Numbered from the stretch's first letter, positions 1 to 8,865 are shown. The stretch is DNA of 64,000 bases from Lichenicola sp965198575 (GCF_965198575.1 NZ_OZ240671.1:3224001-3288000), one strand, 5' to 3'. A program made the numbers and translations. Notes: a model not told the origin generated them from the letters alone.

Positions 1-357
1 GATCAGCATCGCGAGCGAATAGGCCTCCTGGCCGGTCGAGGCGGCCGCCGACCAGATACGCAGCGTGGCGCCTCGTGGGCGAGTGCTGTGCAGCATCGGC
101 AAGACGACCTCGCGAAGATGGTCGAACGGCCGCCCATCGCGGAAAAACAGCGTCTCGTTGCTGGTCATCGCCTCGACCACCTCTCGCTCCAGCCCCGGGT
201 CGCTGCGCATGCGATCGGCCAGGATGTCGAGGTTGGCGAAGCTGCGGCGTTTCAGGATCGGCTCCAGCCGCGCACGCACCAGGTAGTCCTTGTCGGTGCC
301 GAGCGACAGCCCGGAGCGCAGCTTCAGCGTTGCGGCGATCGTGTCGAAGCTGGTCAT
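1..357 (-). CDS. cheR: CheR chemoreceptor methyltransferase (partial, 3' end off window)
   Basis: S-adenosylmethionine-dependent methyltransferase that methylates glutamates on chemoreceptors, opposing CheB in adaptation. Only the first 119 codons are present; the gene runs off the left edge. Residues 1-75 fit the helical CheR N domain, including the characteristic SNETLFFRD at 66-74. Residues 101-117 (IWSAAASTGQEAYSLAM) match the CheR form of SAM-binding motif I. The ATG at 357 overlaps the cheB stop (ATGA), so translation is probably coupled. It is the last visible gene of a five-gene minus-strand che operon. Confidence 0.93.
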   Translation of the reverse strand, partial: MTSFDTIAATLKLRSGLSLGTDKDYLVRARLEPILKRRSFANLDILADRMRSDPGLEREVVEAMTSNETLFFRDGRPFDHLREVVLPMLHSTRPRGATLRIWSAAASTGQEAYSLAMLI

Positions 358-1436
358 GCCACGCCAGCCAGCTCGACGATCTTTGCGGCAAGACGATCGA
401 GCGGCAATACCGCGTGGCACAGCCCTTCCCTGGCCACGGCGCCCGGCATGCCCCACACGACGCTGCTGGCTTCGTCCTGCGCCAGGACGGTGCCGCCGGC
501 ATCGACCACCGCCCGCGCCCCGGCTGCGCCATCCCGGCCCATCCCGGTAAGGATGACCGTGAGCACGCGGCCCTGGCAGGAGATGACTGCGCTCCGCAGC
601 ATCGGGTCGACTGAAGGTCGGCAGGAGTTTTCCGGCGGTGTTTCCACAACCCGTCCGACGAGACGGTCTGCTTCTCCTTCCACCAGAAGATGCCTGTCCC
701 CCGGTGCGACATAGACCCGGTTGGCCAGGAGGGGCATGCCGTCCTCGGCTTCGACGCACGGGCGGTGGCCGATCCGGGCCAGATGCTCCGCCAGGCTCTT
801 GGTGAAAAGCGGTGGCATGTGCTGGGTGATCACGATCGGCTGGTTCAGAGGCCTGGTGAGGCTGCCGAGCAGCGTGAAGAGGGCTTGCGGGCCGCCGGTG
901 GAGCTGCCGATTGCGATGAGGACGGGGCGCCGTCTGCCGATCGGCCGGAGCACGATCGGGCTGACCGGTGTCTGGCCGATCACGGCGGTCACTGCTCGCG
1001 GCGCCGGCTTGCGTCGTCCAAGGACCAGGACGCGAGCCAGGATATCGCGCGCGAACGTCTCTCGCGCATTGGCCAGCGGCTTGTGCATGCAGTCGGCGGC
1101 ACCGGCCTGGATCGCGCGTATGGCGATCGCGGCACCCGCCGTGGTCAGGGCGGACGCGACGATGATGCGAACCGACGGATCGACCTGCAGCAGCAGCGGC
1201 AAGGCGGTCAGTCCGTCCATCACGGGCATCTCGACATCCAGCAGCACGACGTCCGCCGGGATGCGCTTGAGCGTCTCGACGGCGAGCGCGCCGTTGGCCA
1301 CGCTGGCAACGATCTCGATCTCGGGATCGGTCTCCAGGACCCTGGCGATCAGGCTGCGGATCGTGCTGGAATCGTCGCACACCATGACGCGCACCCGACG
1401 CGCTTCATCGCGCGGCGTGCGGACAGCGGCACTCAA
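354..1436 (-). CDS. cheB: CheB chemotaxis response regulator, protein-glutamate methylesterase/deamidase
   Basis: Removes methyl groups from, and deamidates, chemoreceptor glutamates; activity is switched on by phosphorylation from CheA. The 360-residue protein has an N-terminal receiver domain with acidic pair D21/D22 and phospho-acceptor D67 in DVVLLDVEMP, and a C-terminal CheB esterase domain. The catalytic triad is visible: S179 in GSSTGG, H206 in TQHMPP and D302 in LTGMGRDGA. Its ATG overlaps the end of cheY and its stop overlaps the cheR start, so cheY-cheB-cheR are tightly coupled. Length and domain order are normal for the family. Confidence 0.96.
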   Translation of the reverse strand: MSAAVRTPRDEARRVRVMVCDDSSTIRSLIARVLETDPEIEIVASVANGALAVETLKRIPADVVLLDVEMPVMDGLTALPLLLQVDPSVRIIVASALTTAGAAIAIRAIQAGAADCMHKPLANARETFARDILARVLVLGRRKPAPRAVTAVIGQTPVSPIVLRPIGRRRPVLIAIGSSTGGPQALFTLLGSLTRPLNQPIVITQHMPPLFTKSLAEHLARIGHRPCVEAEDGMPLLANRVYVAPGDRHLLVEGEADRLVGRVVETPPENSCRPSVDPMLRSAVISCQGRVLTVILTGMGRDGAAGARAVVDAGGTVLAQDEASSVVWGMPGAVAREGLCHAVLPLDRLAAKIVELAGVA

Positions 1437-1831
1437 GCGCCTGCTCCCGGAGTCATGCTCGCGTCAGTGATCTTGCCCATCAGGATATCAGCATCGAACG
1501 GCTTCATGATGAATTCCTGGGCGCCGGCCTCGATCGCTGCGACGATGTGTTCCATGTCGTTCTCGGTCGTGCAGAGGATCACCCGCGGCAGGTCCGGGCC
1601 AAGTTCGCGGCGGATTGCCTTCAGACACTCGAGGCCACTCATCCGCGGCATGTTCCAGTCGAGCAGCACGTAGTCCGGCCGGTGCGCCAGGCAGGCTTCC
1701 AGCCCATCTGCACCGTCCGCCGCTTCCAGCGCCCGCATGCCGGCATCCTCGATGATGCGGCGCGCGATGTGTCTGACCGTCCGGCTGTCATCGACGATCA
1801 GGCAGACCTGGCCACGATGATCGGCGGTCAT
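1433..1831 (-). CDS. cheY: CheY-type single-domain response regulator
   Basis: A 132-residue stand-alone receiver domain that carries the phosphoryl signal from CheA to the flagellar motor switch or to another output. Acidic residues D14/D15, phospho-acceptor D58 in YVLLDWNMP, the Thr pair in VILCTTEND and the conserved Lys in MKPFD are all present. It lies between cheW and cheB and overlaps both by 4 nt. Position inside the che operon supports CheY, although alphaproteobacteria often have several CheY paralogs and a phosphate-sink role cannot be excluded from sequence alone. Confidence 0.93.
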   Translation of the reverse strand: MTADHRGQVCLIVDDSRTVRHIARRIIEDAGMRALEAADGADGLEACLAHRPDYVLLDWNMPRMSGLECLKAIRRELGPDLPRVILCTTENDMEHIVAAIEAGAQEFIMKPFDADILMGKITDASMTPGAGA

Positions 1832-2349
1832 GTTGGAAGTGCCAGCAGCCGGCTGATGTCGAGGACGACCATCAGGCGCTCGGGAAGCCGGAACACGCCG
1901 TTGCTGAAATGGCGCCAGGTTGCCGAAAGGTTGGCCGGCGTTTCCTCGATCATGTCGGGGCGCAGGCTCAATACTTCCTGCACCTGGTCGATCAGCAGCG
2001 CGTAGAGACTGCCCTCATGCTCCGCAACGAGTGCGACCCGATCTGCGGTTTCGGGTGCCGGTCCTAGTCCGAGCCGTCGTCGCGTGTCGATGGTCGTGAC
2101 GATCCGGCCGCGCAGGTTGATGTTGCCGGCGATCTCGGGCGGTGCGAGCGGCACCCGGACGATCTTGCTGTTGGTGATGACTTCGCGGACCGCGAGGACA
2201 GGAACGCCGCACATCTGGCCGCCGAGCGTCAGCGTGACGAAGCCGCGCTCCTGTTGAGCATCTTCCTGCGTGCTGGCGGAGGTTCCGCTTCCATCCCGGT
2301 TGCGCTTGCTTTGCGCGTCCGGGCTGATCTTGTCGATCTGGGAGGACAT
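1828..2349 (-). CDS. cheW: CheW chemotaxis adaptor
   Basis: Scaffold protein that couples chemoreceptors to the CheA kinase. The 173-residue product has a polar N-terminal tail of about 35 residues, then one CheW (SH3-like) domain: FVTLTLGGQMCGVPVLAVRE at about 37-56, NLRGRIVTTIDTRRRLGL near 88-105, and a second barrel half containing ALLIDQVQEVLSL. The gene starts 12 bp after the cheA stop and its stop overlaps the cheY start, consistent with one transcript. The N-terminal tail is longer than in E. coli CheW but not unusual. Confidence 0.95.
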   Translation of the reverse strand: MSSQIDKISPDAQSKRNRDGSGTSASTQEDAQQERGFVTLTLGGQMCGVPVLAVREVITNSKIVRVPLAPPEIAGNINLRGRIVTTIDTRRRLGLGPAPETADRVALVAEHEGSLYALLIDQVQEVLSLRPDMIEETPANLSATWRHFSNGVFRLPERLMVVLDISRLLALPT

Positions 2350-2361
2350 GATCGGCTCCGT

Positions 2362-4971
2362 TCAGGCGGCGATGGAATGGGAGAGGCACTGCTCGAGGCT
2401 GGTCAGCAATTCGTCGCGCTCGAACTTGCGGATCATGTCGGTGAACCCTGCGGCACGTGCTTCCTGGACCAGGTCGCTGCCGCTCAGGGCAAGCATCGGC
2501 AGGCCGGCCCAGAGACCGCTTTCGCGGACCTTGCGGGCGAACCCGAGGCCGCCCATGCCGGGCATCTCGATGTCGGACACGATGGCGTCGAAGCTCTGGC
2601 CGGAGTCGCGCAGTTCGAGCGCTTTTTCGGCGCAGTCGGCGACCGTGACCTCGTAACCCGCGGCAGAAAGTGTCGGTGCCAGCAACTGGCGGAAGAAGCT
2701 GCTGTCGTCGATCACCAGCAGGCGTGGCTTGCGGGCGTTCTTGGCGGCGGGCGCGCGGAACCAGCTGCCGGACGCGCGTGTGAGCCAGTAGGCGGCATCG
2801 ACGATGTCGGTCGCGCGCCCGGCAATCACTGCCGTGCCGAGGAACCCCTGTCGCTCGGTGCCGAACTCGACCTGGAGATCGGTCTCGACCACATCCAGGA
2901 TCGTCTCGACGAGCAACCCCGCAGGCTTGCCGCCATTATCGAACACCAGCACCGGATGGGCGACCGTGCTGTTCTCGTCGCGCAGCGCCAGTGCCACGAG
3001 ATCGACGGTATCATCGAGCGTGATGATCGGCATGAGCTCGTTGCGATACTGTACGATCACCCGGCTGCCGGAGACTTCCAGACGGTTGGCCTCGATGCTT
3101 TCCAGCCGTGAGATGAGCGAGAGCGGGAAGGCTTTCGGAGCACCCTTGCCGGCCTTGACCAGCAACATGTCCATGCGCCGGTTGTCTGCTTGCTCGACTT
3201 CGGCCGATTTCGCGGTGGCGCTCTTCTTGGTGGCATCCAGGCCGGCGTGGCGGGCGATCCCGGTCGGATCCAGGATCATGATCACCGCACCGTCCTCGAG
3301 GATGGTGTTGCCGCCGAATAGCGGAATGTGCCGCAGCACCTGCGCCACCGGCTTCACGACGATTTCCTCGGTGTCGTAAACCCCGTCGACGATCAGGCCG
3401 ATACGGATGCTGCCGACCGCGATCACCGCAACCATGTCGGTTTTCGGCTTGGTCGGATCGGGCGACAGGTCCTCGATCTGGAGTAGCGTGTTGAGCCGGA
3501 TCAACGGCAGCAGGCGATCGCGCAGTCTCAGCACCGCGGCTCCGTCGATGATCTCGATCCGGGTCTCGGATGCCGGCATCGGCAGCACCACTTCGACGAC
3601 GCTCGTCTGCGGGATCGCGAAGCGTTCCCCGGCGGCGCCGACGATGAGGGCCGAGATGATCGCGAGGGTGAGCGGGATCTTGATGAGGAAGCGGCTGCCC
3701 TGACCGAACACGCTGTGCAGCTCGATCATGCCGCCGATCTGCTCGATGTTGGTCTTCACGACGTCCATGCCGACGCCGCGGCCGGACACCGAGGTGACTG
3801 CGGCGGCGGTGGAGAACCCCGGCTGGAAGATGAAGCGCCGGATCTCGATGTCGCTCATCAGATCGATCTGGGCACGGGTCGCCATGCCCTGCGAGACCAC
3901 CTTGTCCGCGATCCGACGCACGTCGATGCCGCGCCCGTCGTCCTCGATCTCGATGACGACATGGCCGCCTTCGTGACGTGCACTGAGGGTAATGGTGCCG
4001 ACCGGCGACTTGCCTGCGCGCTCGCGCTCGGCCGGAGTTTCCAGCCCATGATCCGCGCTGTTGCGGATCATGTGGGTGAGCGGATCCTTGATCAGCTCGA
4101 GCACCTGGCGATCGAGTTCGGTCTCGGCGCCGTGCATGACCAGGTCGACGCGCTTGCCGAGATCGTGTGCCAGATCGCGAACCTGGCGCGGCAGCATGTT
4201 CCAGACGTTGCCGATCGGCTGCATGCGCGTCTTCATGACGCCTTCCTGCAGCTCGGTGGTGAGGTGCGAGAGGCGTTGCACCGGCCCGGTCAGCTCGGAG
4301 TCGCCGCTGACCCGCAACTGCTGCAGGAACTGGTTGCGCGTCAGCACGAGCTCGCTGACCAGCGTCATCAGCGTTTCCAGCACGTCCACCGCAACCCTGA
4401 TGGTCTGGCCGCGTGTCGATGCCGGTTCGTTGTGGTGTTCCGCGGGTGCGGCTGCCGGCACCGGAGCCGGAGCCTCCGACGGCTGCTTCGCGGTCTGCAG
4501 GGCGAGGGTAGGCAGCGGCACCGGGATCGCGGCGGTCGGCGCGGCAGTCTCGGCCAGTGCCGGGCGGCTCTTGGGCGGAAGTCGACCCTCGGCAAGTGCG
4601 TTCAGTTCGGCGATCAGCGGCGCGTCATCGCCTGGCGGCTCGGCCTCGGTTCGGGTGATCGTATCGACGATCAGCCGGATCCGGTCGATCGACGACAGGA
4701 TCAGCCCGATGCCGTCCGCCGACACCTTCAGGCTGCCGGTCCGGAGCTTGTCGAGCACGGTCTCGCTGGCATGGGCCACCTTCTCCAGGCGGGGAAGCCC
4801 CAGAAAGCCGCACGTGCCCTTGATGGTATGGACGAGCCGGAAAATCAGCGAGAGTGTCGGCTGATCATCCGGTGCACGTTCCAGCCGCACCACGGCGAGG
4901 TCGAGCTCCGACAGGCTTTCGGAGGTCTCGGTGAGAAATTCTGCCACAAGGTCGTCCAACCCGCACTCCAT
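2362..4971 (-). CDS. cheA: CheA hybrid histidine kinase with C-terminal receiver
   Basis: Central chemotaxis kinase; autophosphorylates on its Hpt domain and passes the phosphate to CheY and CheB. The 869 residues read Hpt (about 1-105, phospho-His H48 in LVHTIKGTCGF), a Pro/Ala-rich linker (about 130-190), a dimerisation segment, a GHKL ATPase domain (N box HMIRNSADHGLE, G1 DDGRGID, G2 GRGVGMDVV), a CheW-like domain, a second degenerate CheW-like segment (about 605-735), and a receiver domain from residue 748 with phospho-Asp D800 in VSDIEMPGM. The fused receiver, absent from E. coli CheA, occurs in many alphaproteobacterial CheA proteins and may act as a phosphate sink. It is the first gene of the operon. 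Confidence 0.96.
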   Translation of the reverse strand: MECGLDDLVAEFLTETSESLSELDLAVVRLERAPDDQPTLSLIFRLVHTIKGTCGFLGLPRLEKVAHASETVLDKLRTGSLKVSADGIGLILSSIDRIRLIVDTITRTEAEPPGDDAPLIAELNALAEGRLPPKSRPALAETAAPTAAIPVPLPTLALQTAKQPSEAPAPVPAAAPAEHHNEPASTRGQTIRVAVDVLETLMTLVSELVLTRNQFLQQLRVSGDSELTGPVQRLSHLTTELQEGVMKTRMQPIGNVWNMLPRQVRDLAHDLGKRVDLVMHGAETELDRQVLELIKDPLTHMIRNSADHGLETPAERERAGKSPVGTITLSARHEGGHVVIEIEDDGRGIDVRRIADKVVSQGMATRAQIDLMSDIEIRRFIFQPGFSTAAAVTSVSGRGVGMDVVKTNIEQIGGMIELHSVFGQGSRFLIKIPLTLAIISALIVGAAGERFAIPQTSVVEVVLPMPASETRIEIIDGAAVLRLRDRLLPLIRLNTLLQIEDLSPDPTKPKTDMVAVIAVGSIRIGLIVDGVYDTEEIVVKPVAQVLRHIPLFGGNTILEDGAVIMILDPTGIARHAGLDATKKSATAKSAEVEQADNRRMDMLLVKAGKGAPKAFPLSLISRLESIEANRLEVSGSRVIVQYRNELMPIITLDDTVDLVALALRDENSTVAHPVLVFDNGGKPAGLLVETILDVVETDLQVEFGTERQGFLGTAVIAGRATDIVDAAYWLTRASGSWFRAPAAKNARKPRLLVIDDSSFFRQLLAPTLSAAGYEVTVADCAEKALELRDSGQSFDAIVSDIEMPGMGGLGFARKVRESGLWAGLPMLALSGSDLVQEARAAGFTDMIRKFERDELLTSLEQCLSHSIAA

Positions 4972-5090
4972 CCGGCTAGCTGTCGGTGCCGATGATGCGC
5001 ATGAGGGTGCGAACGAAAAGTAAACGGCGGGAGACTGATTGTCGTATTCTCGATCACGAACGGAGAGCCTGCGCCGGCGTTCGGGTTGCC

Positions 5091-5276
5091 ATGGTGGACA
5101 CTGCGCCGTTCCGTTCGATGATCGAGCCTGGGCAATGGGTGCGCCATCCGGTGCATCCGGAGTGGGGCGACGGCCAGGTGCAGTCGGCGATCGGCGCCCG
5201 GATCACGGTCAATTTCGAGCACCAGGGCAAGGTGTTGATCAACGCTGCCCTGGTCGACCTCGATATTCTAGGCTAG
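5091..5276 (+). CDS. DUF3553 small protein
   Basis: Small protein (61 residues from ATG 5091; a start at 5118 would give 52). The body PGQWVRHPVHPEWGDGQVQS followed by GARITVNFEHQGKVLIN matches DUF3553, a short beta-rich module resembling the C-terminal module of UvrD/PcrA helicases (compare FGYGVV...VEFE at the end of the helicase at 45330-47591). No function is established. It sits divergent from cheA and 49 bp upstream of moaA on the same strand, a neighbour arrangement I associate with alphaproteobacteria. There is no convincing ribosome-binding site before either start, so the exact N terminus is uncertain. Confidence 0.72.
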   Translation: MVDTAPFRSMIEPGQWVRHPVHPEWGDGQVQSAIGARITVNFEHQGKVLINAALVDLDILG

Positions 5277-5325
5277 CGCCACAATCTCTGGTGCGGTTGC
5301 CGGGCGCGTTCGGCCGCCGGCTGGC

Positions 5326-6348
5326 ATGCAGGACTCCATGAACGCGCCACTGATCGACCCCTTCGGCAGGCATATCAGCTACCTGCGCGTCTCCGTGACG
5401 GACCGCTGCGACATGCGCTGCGTCTATTGCATGGCGGAGGACATGGTCTTCCTGCCGAAGCCCGACGTGCTCACCTTCGAGGAGCTCTCGCGGTTGTGCG
5501 GCGCCTTCGTCAAGCTCGGCACCCGCCGGATGCGCGTCACCGGGGGCGAACCGCTGGTCCGGCGCGGGATCGAGACTTTCCTGCAGGAGCTCGGCAGCTG
5601 GCTCGGCCGACCGGAGGGGCAGCCCGGCCTCGACGAGGTCACGCTCACGACGAACGGCAGCCAGTTGCCCCGCCTGGCGCAGGCGATCAGGGCGGCCGGG
5701 GTGCGGCGGGTCAATGTCAGCCTGGACACCCTCGACGCCGGTCGCTTCCGGACCATCACCCGACTCGGGCAATTGGAGCGGACGCTCGAGGGTATCGAGG
5801 CGGCGCGTGCGGAAGGCCTCGCGGTGCGCGTCAACATGGTGGCGATGCGCGACACCAACGAGGACGAGATCGACAGCATGATCGCCTGGTGCGGCCAGGT
5901 CGGCGCCGATCTTTGCCTGATCGAGACGATGCCGATGGGCGACACCGGCGAGGACCGGACCGACCGCTACCTGCCGCTATCCCTGGTCCGCGCCCGGATC
6001 GAGCAGCGCTGGACCCTGCATGACGTTCCGTATCGCACCGGCGGTCCCGCGCGCTACGTGCACGTTGCCGAGACCGGCCGCCGGCTGGGTTTCATCACGC
6101 CGATGACGCACACCTTCTGCGAGACCTGCAATCGCGTCCGGCTGAGCTGCACCGGCACCTTGTACATGTGCCTTGGCCAGGACGACTCCGCCGATCTGCG
6201 GCGTCCGCTGCGGTCCGGGGTGGACGACCAGGCACTCATGGGCGAGATCCGACGCGCCATCGCCCGTAAGCCGCAGGGCCACGACTTCATCATCGATCGG
6301 CAGCAGACGCGCGGCGTCGGTCGTCACATGAGCGCCACCGGCGGCTGA
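5326..6348 (+). CDS. moaA: MoaA GTP 3',8-cyclase (molybdenum cofactor biosynthesis)
   Basis: Radical SAM enzyme that converts GTP to 3',8-cyclo-7,8-dihydro-GTP, the first step of molybdopterin synthesis. Both 4Fe-4S clusters are visible: CxxxCxxC at C28/C32/C35, and the C-terminal set C265/C268/C282 with the family spacing. The protein ends in the Gly-Gly tail required for interaction with MoaC. The 340-residue length is typical. Start at 5326 is the first of two close ATGs (5326 and 5338); the second would shorten the protein by four residues only. No other moa genes are in the window. Confidence 0.96.
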   Translation: MQDSMNAPLIDPFGRHISYLRVSVTDRCDMRCVYCMAEDMVFLPKPDVLTFEELSRLCGAFVKLGTRRMRVTGGEPLVRRGIETFLQELGSWLGRPEGQPGLDEVTLTTNGSQLPRLAQAIRAAGVRRVNVSLDTLDAGRFRTITRLGQLERTLEGIEAARAEGLAVRVNMVAMRDTNEDEIDSMIAWCGQVGADLCLIETMPMGDTGEDRTDRYLPLSLVRARIEQRWTLHDVPYRTGGPARYVHVAETGRRLGFITPMTHTFCETCNRVRLSCTGTLYMCLGQDDSADLRRPLRSGVDDQALMGEIRRAIARKPQGHDFIIDRQQTRGVGRHMSATGG

Positions 6349-6377
6349 GCGAAGCGGCCGAGCCTGCGGGCCGGTGG
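6335..6377. terminator. Possible hairpin between convergent moaA and lipoprotein genes
   Basis: Inverted repeat CCACCGGC (6335-6342) / GCCGGTGG (6370-6377), perfect over 8 bp with a 27-nt interior. It spans the end of moaA and the 36-bp gap before the convergent lipoprotein gene. There is no U-tract, so it is at best a weak bidirectional terminator. Confidence 0.3.
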
Positions 6378-6384
6378 AGCTGGA

Positions 6385-6579
6385 TCAGTAGCCGTGCGGG
6401 GTCATCAGCGACGAGGGCGGGGCGGCAAGGGCCGGCTTGGAACCGGGCATCGGCGCGGCGTCGGGTGCAGGAGCCGGCCGTTCCGCACACGCCGACACGA
6501 GCAGGGTCGCGATCAGGCAGGCGGACAAGCAAGCGGGCGCCAGGGCCGGCAACACGATGCGGAAGGGTGGGCGAGACAT
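6385..6579 (-). CDS. Small lipoprotein of unknown function
   Basis: Predicted 64-residue protein starting MSRPPFRIVLPALAP, with a hydrophobic segment ending in a lipobox-like LLVSAC, so the Cys would be lipidated after signal peptidase II cleavage. The mature part is only about 34 residues, rich in Pro and Ala (ERPAPAPDAAPMPG), with no recognisable domain. An upstream ATG at 6615 would add 12 residues and weaken the signal peptide, so 6579 is preferred. Convergent with moaA. Short Pro/Ala lipoproteins of this kind are common in Acetobacteraceae; function unknown. Confidence 0.6.
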   Translation of the reverse strand: MSRPPFRIVLPALAPACLSACLIATLLVSACAERPAPAPDAAPMPGSKPALAAPPSSLMTPHGY

Positions 6580-6666
6580 CCAGGGTCCTCGAGGCTGCAT
6601 CAGCCGATCTAGCATGGCTGCCCGGAGCCGGGTATCGGGTGCCAGCGTGATGAACGCCGGCGGCCT

Positions 6667-7581
6667 TCAGGGGTCGCCCGCCGGATCGGGCATCGCGGCC
6701 AGCGCATCCTCCAGACGGACCGTGAACTGCCCCGGCTTGAGCGGCTTCGGCTGATCGGGCGAGGGGGCCCACCCGGTCATCATCGCGAGCTTCAACGGCA
6801 GCTGCAGCCGGCCATCCACATCCGCCTCCAGCATTGCCAGGGCGTGGGCGAACAGGGCCGCCGGCGGGATGCGGCGGTCGCGCAGCATCACGGCATTGGA
6901 TTCGCCGGCCGCCCGCAGATCGGCCAGCAGCGCCCGGGGGTCGGCGTAGCTCAGCAGCAGCTCGTCGGAGTCGGCAACCGGCAGCGCAAAGCCGGCCCGC
7001 TGCAGCAGCGACGCGCAATCGCGGAGTTCCGGGAACGGCGAGATCCGCGCCGAGGCGCCGTCCAGCAGTTCGAGCTCGGCGCCGAACAGGGCGGCGCGCA
7101 GCGGGGCCAGGGTCGGCAGGATCGGCACCGAGGCCAGCAGCAACCCGTCCGGGGCCAGGCTGCGTCGCAGCTGGATCAGCGCGCCAGGCAGGTCGTTGAC
7201 CCAATGCAGCGACAGGCTGGCGACCACCAGGTCGAAGCTGCCCGCGGCGAACGGGAGCCACTCCTCATCTGCCGCAACCACCAAATGCTCGGCCGAGGTC
7301 GCGGACCGCGCGGCCATCCGGGCGGACAGGTCGCACGACACCGTCTCGATCCCGCGCGCCCGCAGCAACGGCGCCACCACGCCGCGGCCGCCGACATCGA
7401 GGGCGCGCGTGAAGCGCCGGGTGACATCGTCGAGCCGGTCCAGCAGCCGGGCCGCCGCATCCTCCAGGATGGCGCCGACGCTGCCGATGCCGGGGCTGGA
7501 AGCGGCCGCCCGGTCGCGATGCAGGCGCACCGCACGACGGTCGAAGATGACGCTTTCATCCATGGTTTCTGGCCGTTTCAT
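6667..7581 (-). CDS. SAM-dependent methyltransferase, BioC/NDUFAF5-like
   Basis: Class I methyltransferase of 304 residues. It opens with an ESVIFDRRAVRLHRDRAA segment typical of NDUFAF5/BioC-like proteins. The glycine motif I is LDVGGRGVVAP, a slightly altered form, followed by the acidic strand-2 end SCDLS and FDLVVASLSLHWVNDLPGAL, the motif IV/post-IV block of this group. The proteobacterial members are annotated either as malonyl-ACP methyltransferase (biotin) or as homologs of the complex I assembly hydroxylase/methylase; sequence alone does not decide. The ATG at 7581 has a GAGG 6 nt upstream. Divergent from comF, a pairing that suggests conserved synteny rather than shared pathway. Confidence 0.82.
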   Translation of the reverse strand: MKRPETMDESVIFDRRAVRLHRDRAAASSPGIGSVGAILEDAAARLLDRLDDVTRRFTRALDVGGRGVVAPLLRARGIETVSCDLSARMAARSATSAEHLVVAADEEWLPFAAGSFDLVVASLSLHWVNDLPGALIQLRRSLAPDGLLLASVPILPTLAPLRAALFGAELELLDGASARISPFPELRDCASLLQRAGFALPVADSDELLLSYADPRALLADLRAAGESNAVMLRDRRIPPAALFAHALAMLEADVDGRLQLPLKLAMMTGWAPSPDQPKPLKPGQFTVRLEDALAAMPDPAGDP

Positions 7582-7671
7582 CGCATCCTCGGGGCTCGCA
7601 TGTGCGCATCGCGCGGTCGTATGCCAACCCTGGCACCACGGGCAGCCTTCACGGCGCAGCCCGTCGCAGGT

Positions 7672-7700
7672 TTGCGTATCCCGCCGCCCGAGAGGATATT
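7672..7700 (+). promoter_or_regulatory. Candidate sigma-70 promoter upstream of comF
   Basis: TTGCGT (7672-7677) and GATATT (7695-7700) separated by 17 bp, in the divergent gap between the methyltransferase and comF; the predicted start lies about 25 bp before the comF ATG. Matches are 3/6 and 4/6 to the consensus, so this is only suggestive. Confidence 0.3.
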
Positions 7701-7731
7701 CATTCCGATAACGGACTGAACGGGGACATGG

Positions 7732-8496
7732 ATGGCGGCGAGGATGCTGACGGCCCGTGCCGGGATGGCGATCGGTCGGGCGATGCTCGATCTGCTGCTG
7801 CCACCGCACTGCCCGACCTGCGATGCGGCAGTGGACGAGCCGGGGCGGCTCTGCGTCGCCTGCTTTGCCAAGGCGACGATGATCGTCCAGCCATGTTGCA
7901 TTCGCTGCGGCACCGGTTTTGCCAGTGCGGCCGCGGCCGGCTTCGCGTCGAGCTGTGCGACGTGCCTGGACCGGCCGCCGCCCTGGCGCTTCGCCCGCGC
8001 CGCGTTCGCCTATGACGAGTTCTCCCGCAATCTCGTGTTGCCGCTGAAATACGGCGATCGCACCGAGAACGCGGCAGTGCTGGCGCGTCACATGGTTCGC
8101 GCCGGCCGCAGCCTGCTCGACGACTGCGACCTGCTGGTGCCGGTGCCGTTGCACTGGAAGCGGCTGTTCACCCGCCGCTACAACCAGGCGGCCCTGCTGG
8201 CGCAGGCGATCGGCCGACTGTCCGGACGGCGTGTCATGGTCGATGCGCTGGTGCGGCTGCGGCACACTCCGACCCTCGTCGGGCAGTCCCCGACCGAGCG
8301 GCAGACCGTCGTGGCCGGCGCGATCGGCAGCCGTCCAAGCCGGATCGCGGCACTGTCCGGATGCCGGATCGTGCTGGTGGACGATGTGCTCACGACCGGC
8401 GCCACAGCCGGCGCCTGTGCGGAAGCGTTGCTTGCGGCCGGCGCCGACACGGTGGATGTCCTGGCTGCGGCCCGGGCGGCGCGTGAGACGGACTGA
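7732..8496 (+). CDS. comF: ComF family phosphoribosyltransferase-like protein
   Basis: ComF-type protein (254 residues). An N-terminal double zinc-ribbon is seen in LLLPPHCPTCDAAV, LCVACFAK, CCIRCGTGF and CATCLDRPP. A type I PRTase domain follows, with the PRPP-binding loop VLVDDVLTTGAT at about 216-227. In Gram-positive and gamma-proteobacterial competence, ComF homologs assist DNA uptake; in alphaproteobacteria the role is unproven. RYNQAALLAQAI is the usual ComF central signature. The gene lies between the divergent methyltransferase and grxC. Confidence 0.9.
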   Translation: MAARMLTARAGMAIGRAMLDLLLPPHCPTCDAAVDEPGRLCVACFAKATMIVQPCCIRCGTGFASAAAAGFASSCATCLDRPPPWRFARAAFAYDEFSRNLVLPLKYGDRTENAAVLARHMVRAGRSLLDDCDLLVPVPLHWKRLFTRRYNQAALLAQAIGRLSGRRVMVDALVRLRHTPTLVGQSPTERQTVVAGAIGSRPSRIAALSGCRIVLVDDVLTTGATAGACAEALLAAGADTVDVLAAARAARETD

Positions 8497-8598
8497 CTGC
8501 ACGGGGCCGCGGTCCGGGCATCGCCCCTCTTGTCACCGTCGGTCGGGCATACGATTTTCGGATGGGTGTTCGCGGCTTCTCGCGAGCGGACAAGACGG

Positions 8599-8865
8599 AT
8601 GAGCATGGCAGAGATCGAGATCTACACGCAGTACGGGTGCCCGTACTGCGCCCGGGCCATGCAGCTGCTGTCGCAGAAGGGTGCGGCCTTCAACGAGATC
8701 GACGCGCCGCATGGCTCCGCCGAGCGCATCACGTCGAGGGAGCGGTCCGGCGGCAGGACCAGCGTGCCGCAGATCTTCATCGACGGGCGCCATGTCGGCG
8801 GCTGTGACGACCTCATGGCCCTGGACGCCAAGGGTCAGCTCGATGCGCTGCTGCAGCCGGCCTGA
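8599..8865 (+). CDS. grxC: Glutaredoxin 3
   Basis: Small thiol-disulfide oxidoreductase that uses glutathione to reduce protein disulfides. The redox motif CPYC is at residues 14-17, the TSVPQIFIDG cis-Pro segment and the GGCDDLMAL GSH-binding turn follow. The 88-residue length is normal. ATG 8599 (MSMAEIEIYTQ) and ATG 8605 are both possible; upstream in-frame codons to 8530 are not supported by homology. Next gene (DUF1178) starts 21 bp after the stop on the same strand, so co-transcription is likely. Confidence 0.93.
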   Translation: MSMAEIEIYTQYGCPYCARAMQLLSQKGAAFNEIDAPHGSAERITSRERSGGRTSVPQIFIDGRHVGGCDDLMALDAKGQLDALLQPA

